From Deltaproteobacteria bacterium (lineage in GTDB: Bacteria > Desulfobacterota > Desulfomonilia > UBA1062): a stretch of 34,116 bases of DNA. Below, one piece after another: positions 34,029 to 34,116 of this stretch. Made by a program: the position numbers and the translations under genes. Under the pieces are notes generated by a model, which was not told the origin of the DNA, did no database searches, and saw only the letters and a program-made list of their open reading frames with translations. The DNA lies in contig DSBG01000026.1 in assembly GCA_011046135.1 (NCBI GenBank), forward strand, positions 1 through 34,116. The letters are read 5' to 3'. Position 1 is the first letter of the stretch. Each line of letters opens with the position of its first letter.

Positions 34029-34116
34029 GTGTATAATAGTATAGACTCATTAAGCTGCCGCATAAGCACATTCGGGATGCCGGAAGAAGCTCTTGATTAT
34101 CTCCGGCAGTTTCTGG
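34029..34116 (+). CDS. Start of an unidentified frame running off the right edge (partial)
   Basis: From GTG 34029 the frame stays open to the edge, giving 29 residues that include FGMPEEALDYLRQFL. AAAGGGAG in the last codons of hcp lies about 9 bases before this GTG, so it may be cotranscribed. ATG 34077 is an alternative start without a clear ribosome-binding site. The fragment is too short for identification. Confidence 0.35.
   Translation, partial: MYNSIDSLSCRISTFGMPEEALDYLRQFL

Overview
The window looks like chromosomal DNA of a strictly anaerobic deltaproteobacterium (Desulfobacterota; syntroph or sulfate-reducer type). This is inferred from a branched-chain amino acid (Liv-type) ABC transporter operon carrying acyl-CoA ligases, a phosphotransbutyrylase/butyrate kinase cluster, tetrameric glycyl-tRNA synthetase, a class I hybrid-cluster protein behind an HcpR-like site, and a small selenoprotein. 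No phage, insertion sequence or CRISPR array was seen. The species cannot be named from the sequence.

Layout. (1) 1-7359, + strand: the end of a Liv-type substrate-binding protein, livG, a 56-codon coupled small ORF, a long-chain-type AMP-forming CoA ligase, livH, livM, livF and a PaaK-like adenylate-forming protein. Together they look like an importer for an organic acid or amino acid coupled to CoA activation. (2) 7510-7725, + strand: a 71-residue glutaredoxin-like protein with two in-frame UGA codons, one at the redox site (GUPYT) and one three codons before the stop (UGV-stop). Each is followed by a SECIS-like hairpin. I regard this as the most interesting element of the window. (3) 14349-7759, - strand: a tightly packed operon of a RodZ-like HTH membrane protein, mgtE, recO, glyQ, glyS and dgt. 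(4) 14586-16907, + strand: a radical SAM protein with a C-terminal DUF2344-type domain.

(5) 16972-21634, + strand: a Cu(I)-type P1B ATPase broken by a frameshift in a TC dinucleotide tract, then a NarX/NarL-type histidine kinase and response regulator. (6) 21635-22073: a 439-base convergent gene-free region rich in inverted repeats. (7) 28069-22074, - strand: a U32 family protein, UvrD/Rep helicase, two tandem phosphotransbutyrylase-like proteins and butyrate kinase, the last frameshifted in a run of eight C. (8) 28340-28412: tRNA-Arg(CCU). (9) 31314-28660, - strand: an SLC12-like cation-chloride-cotransporter-family permease with a C-terminal coiled coil. It is preceded by the C-terminal half of a BCCT (betaine/carnitine/choline) transporter. 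(10) 32388-34025, + strand: hcp with an upstream TTGAC-N4-GTCAA palindrome, then the start of another frame running off the end.

Starts were chosen by ribosome-binding sites and family N-termini. Protein identities come from recognised motifs, not from database searches.
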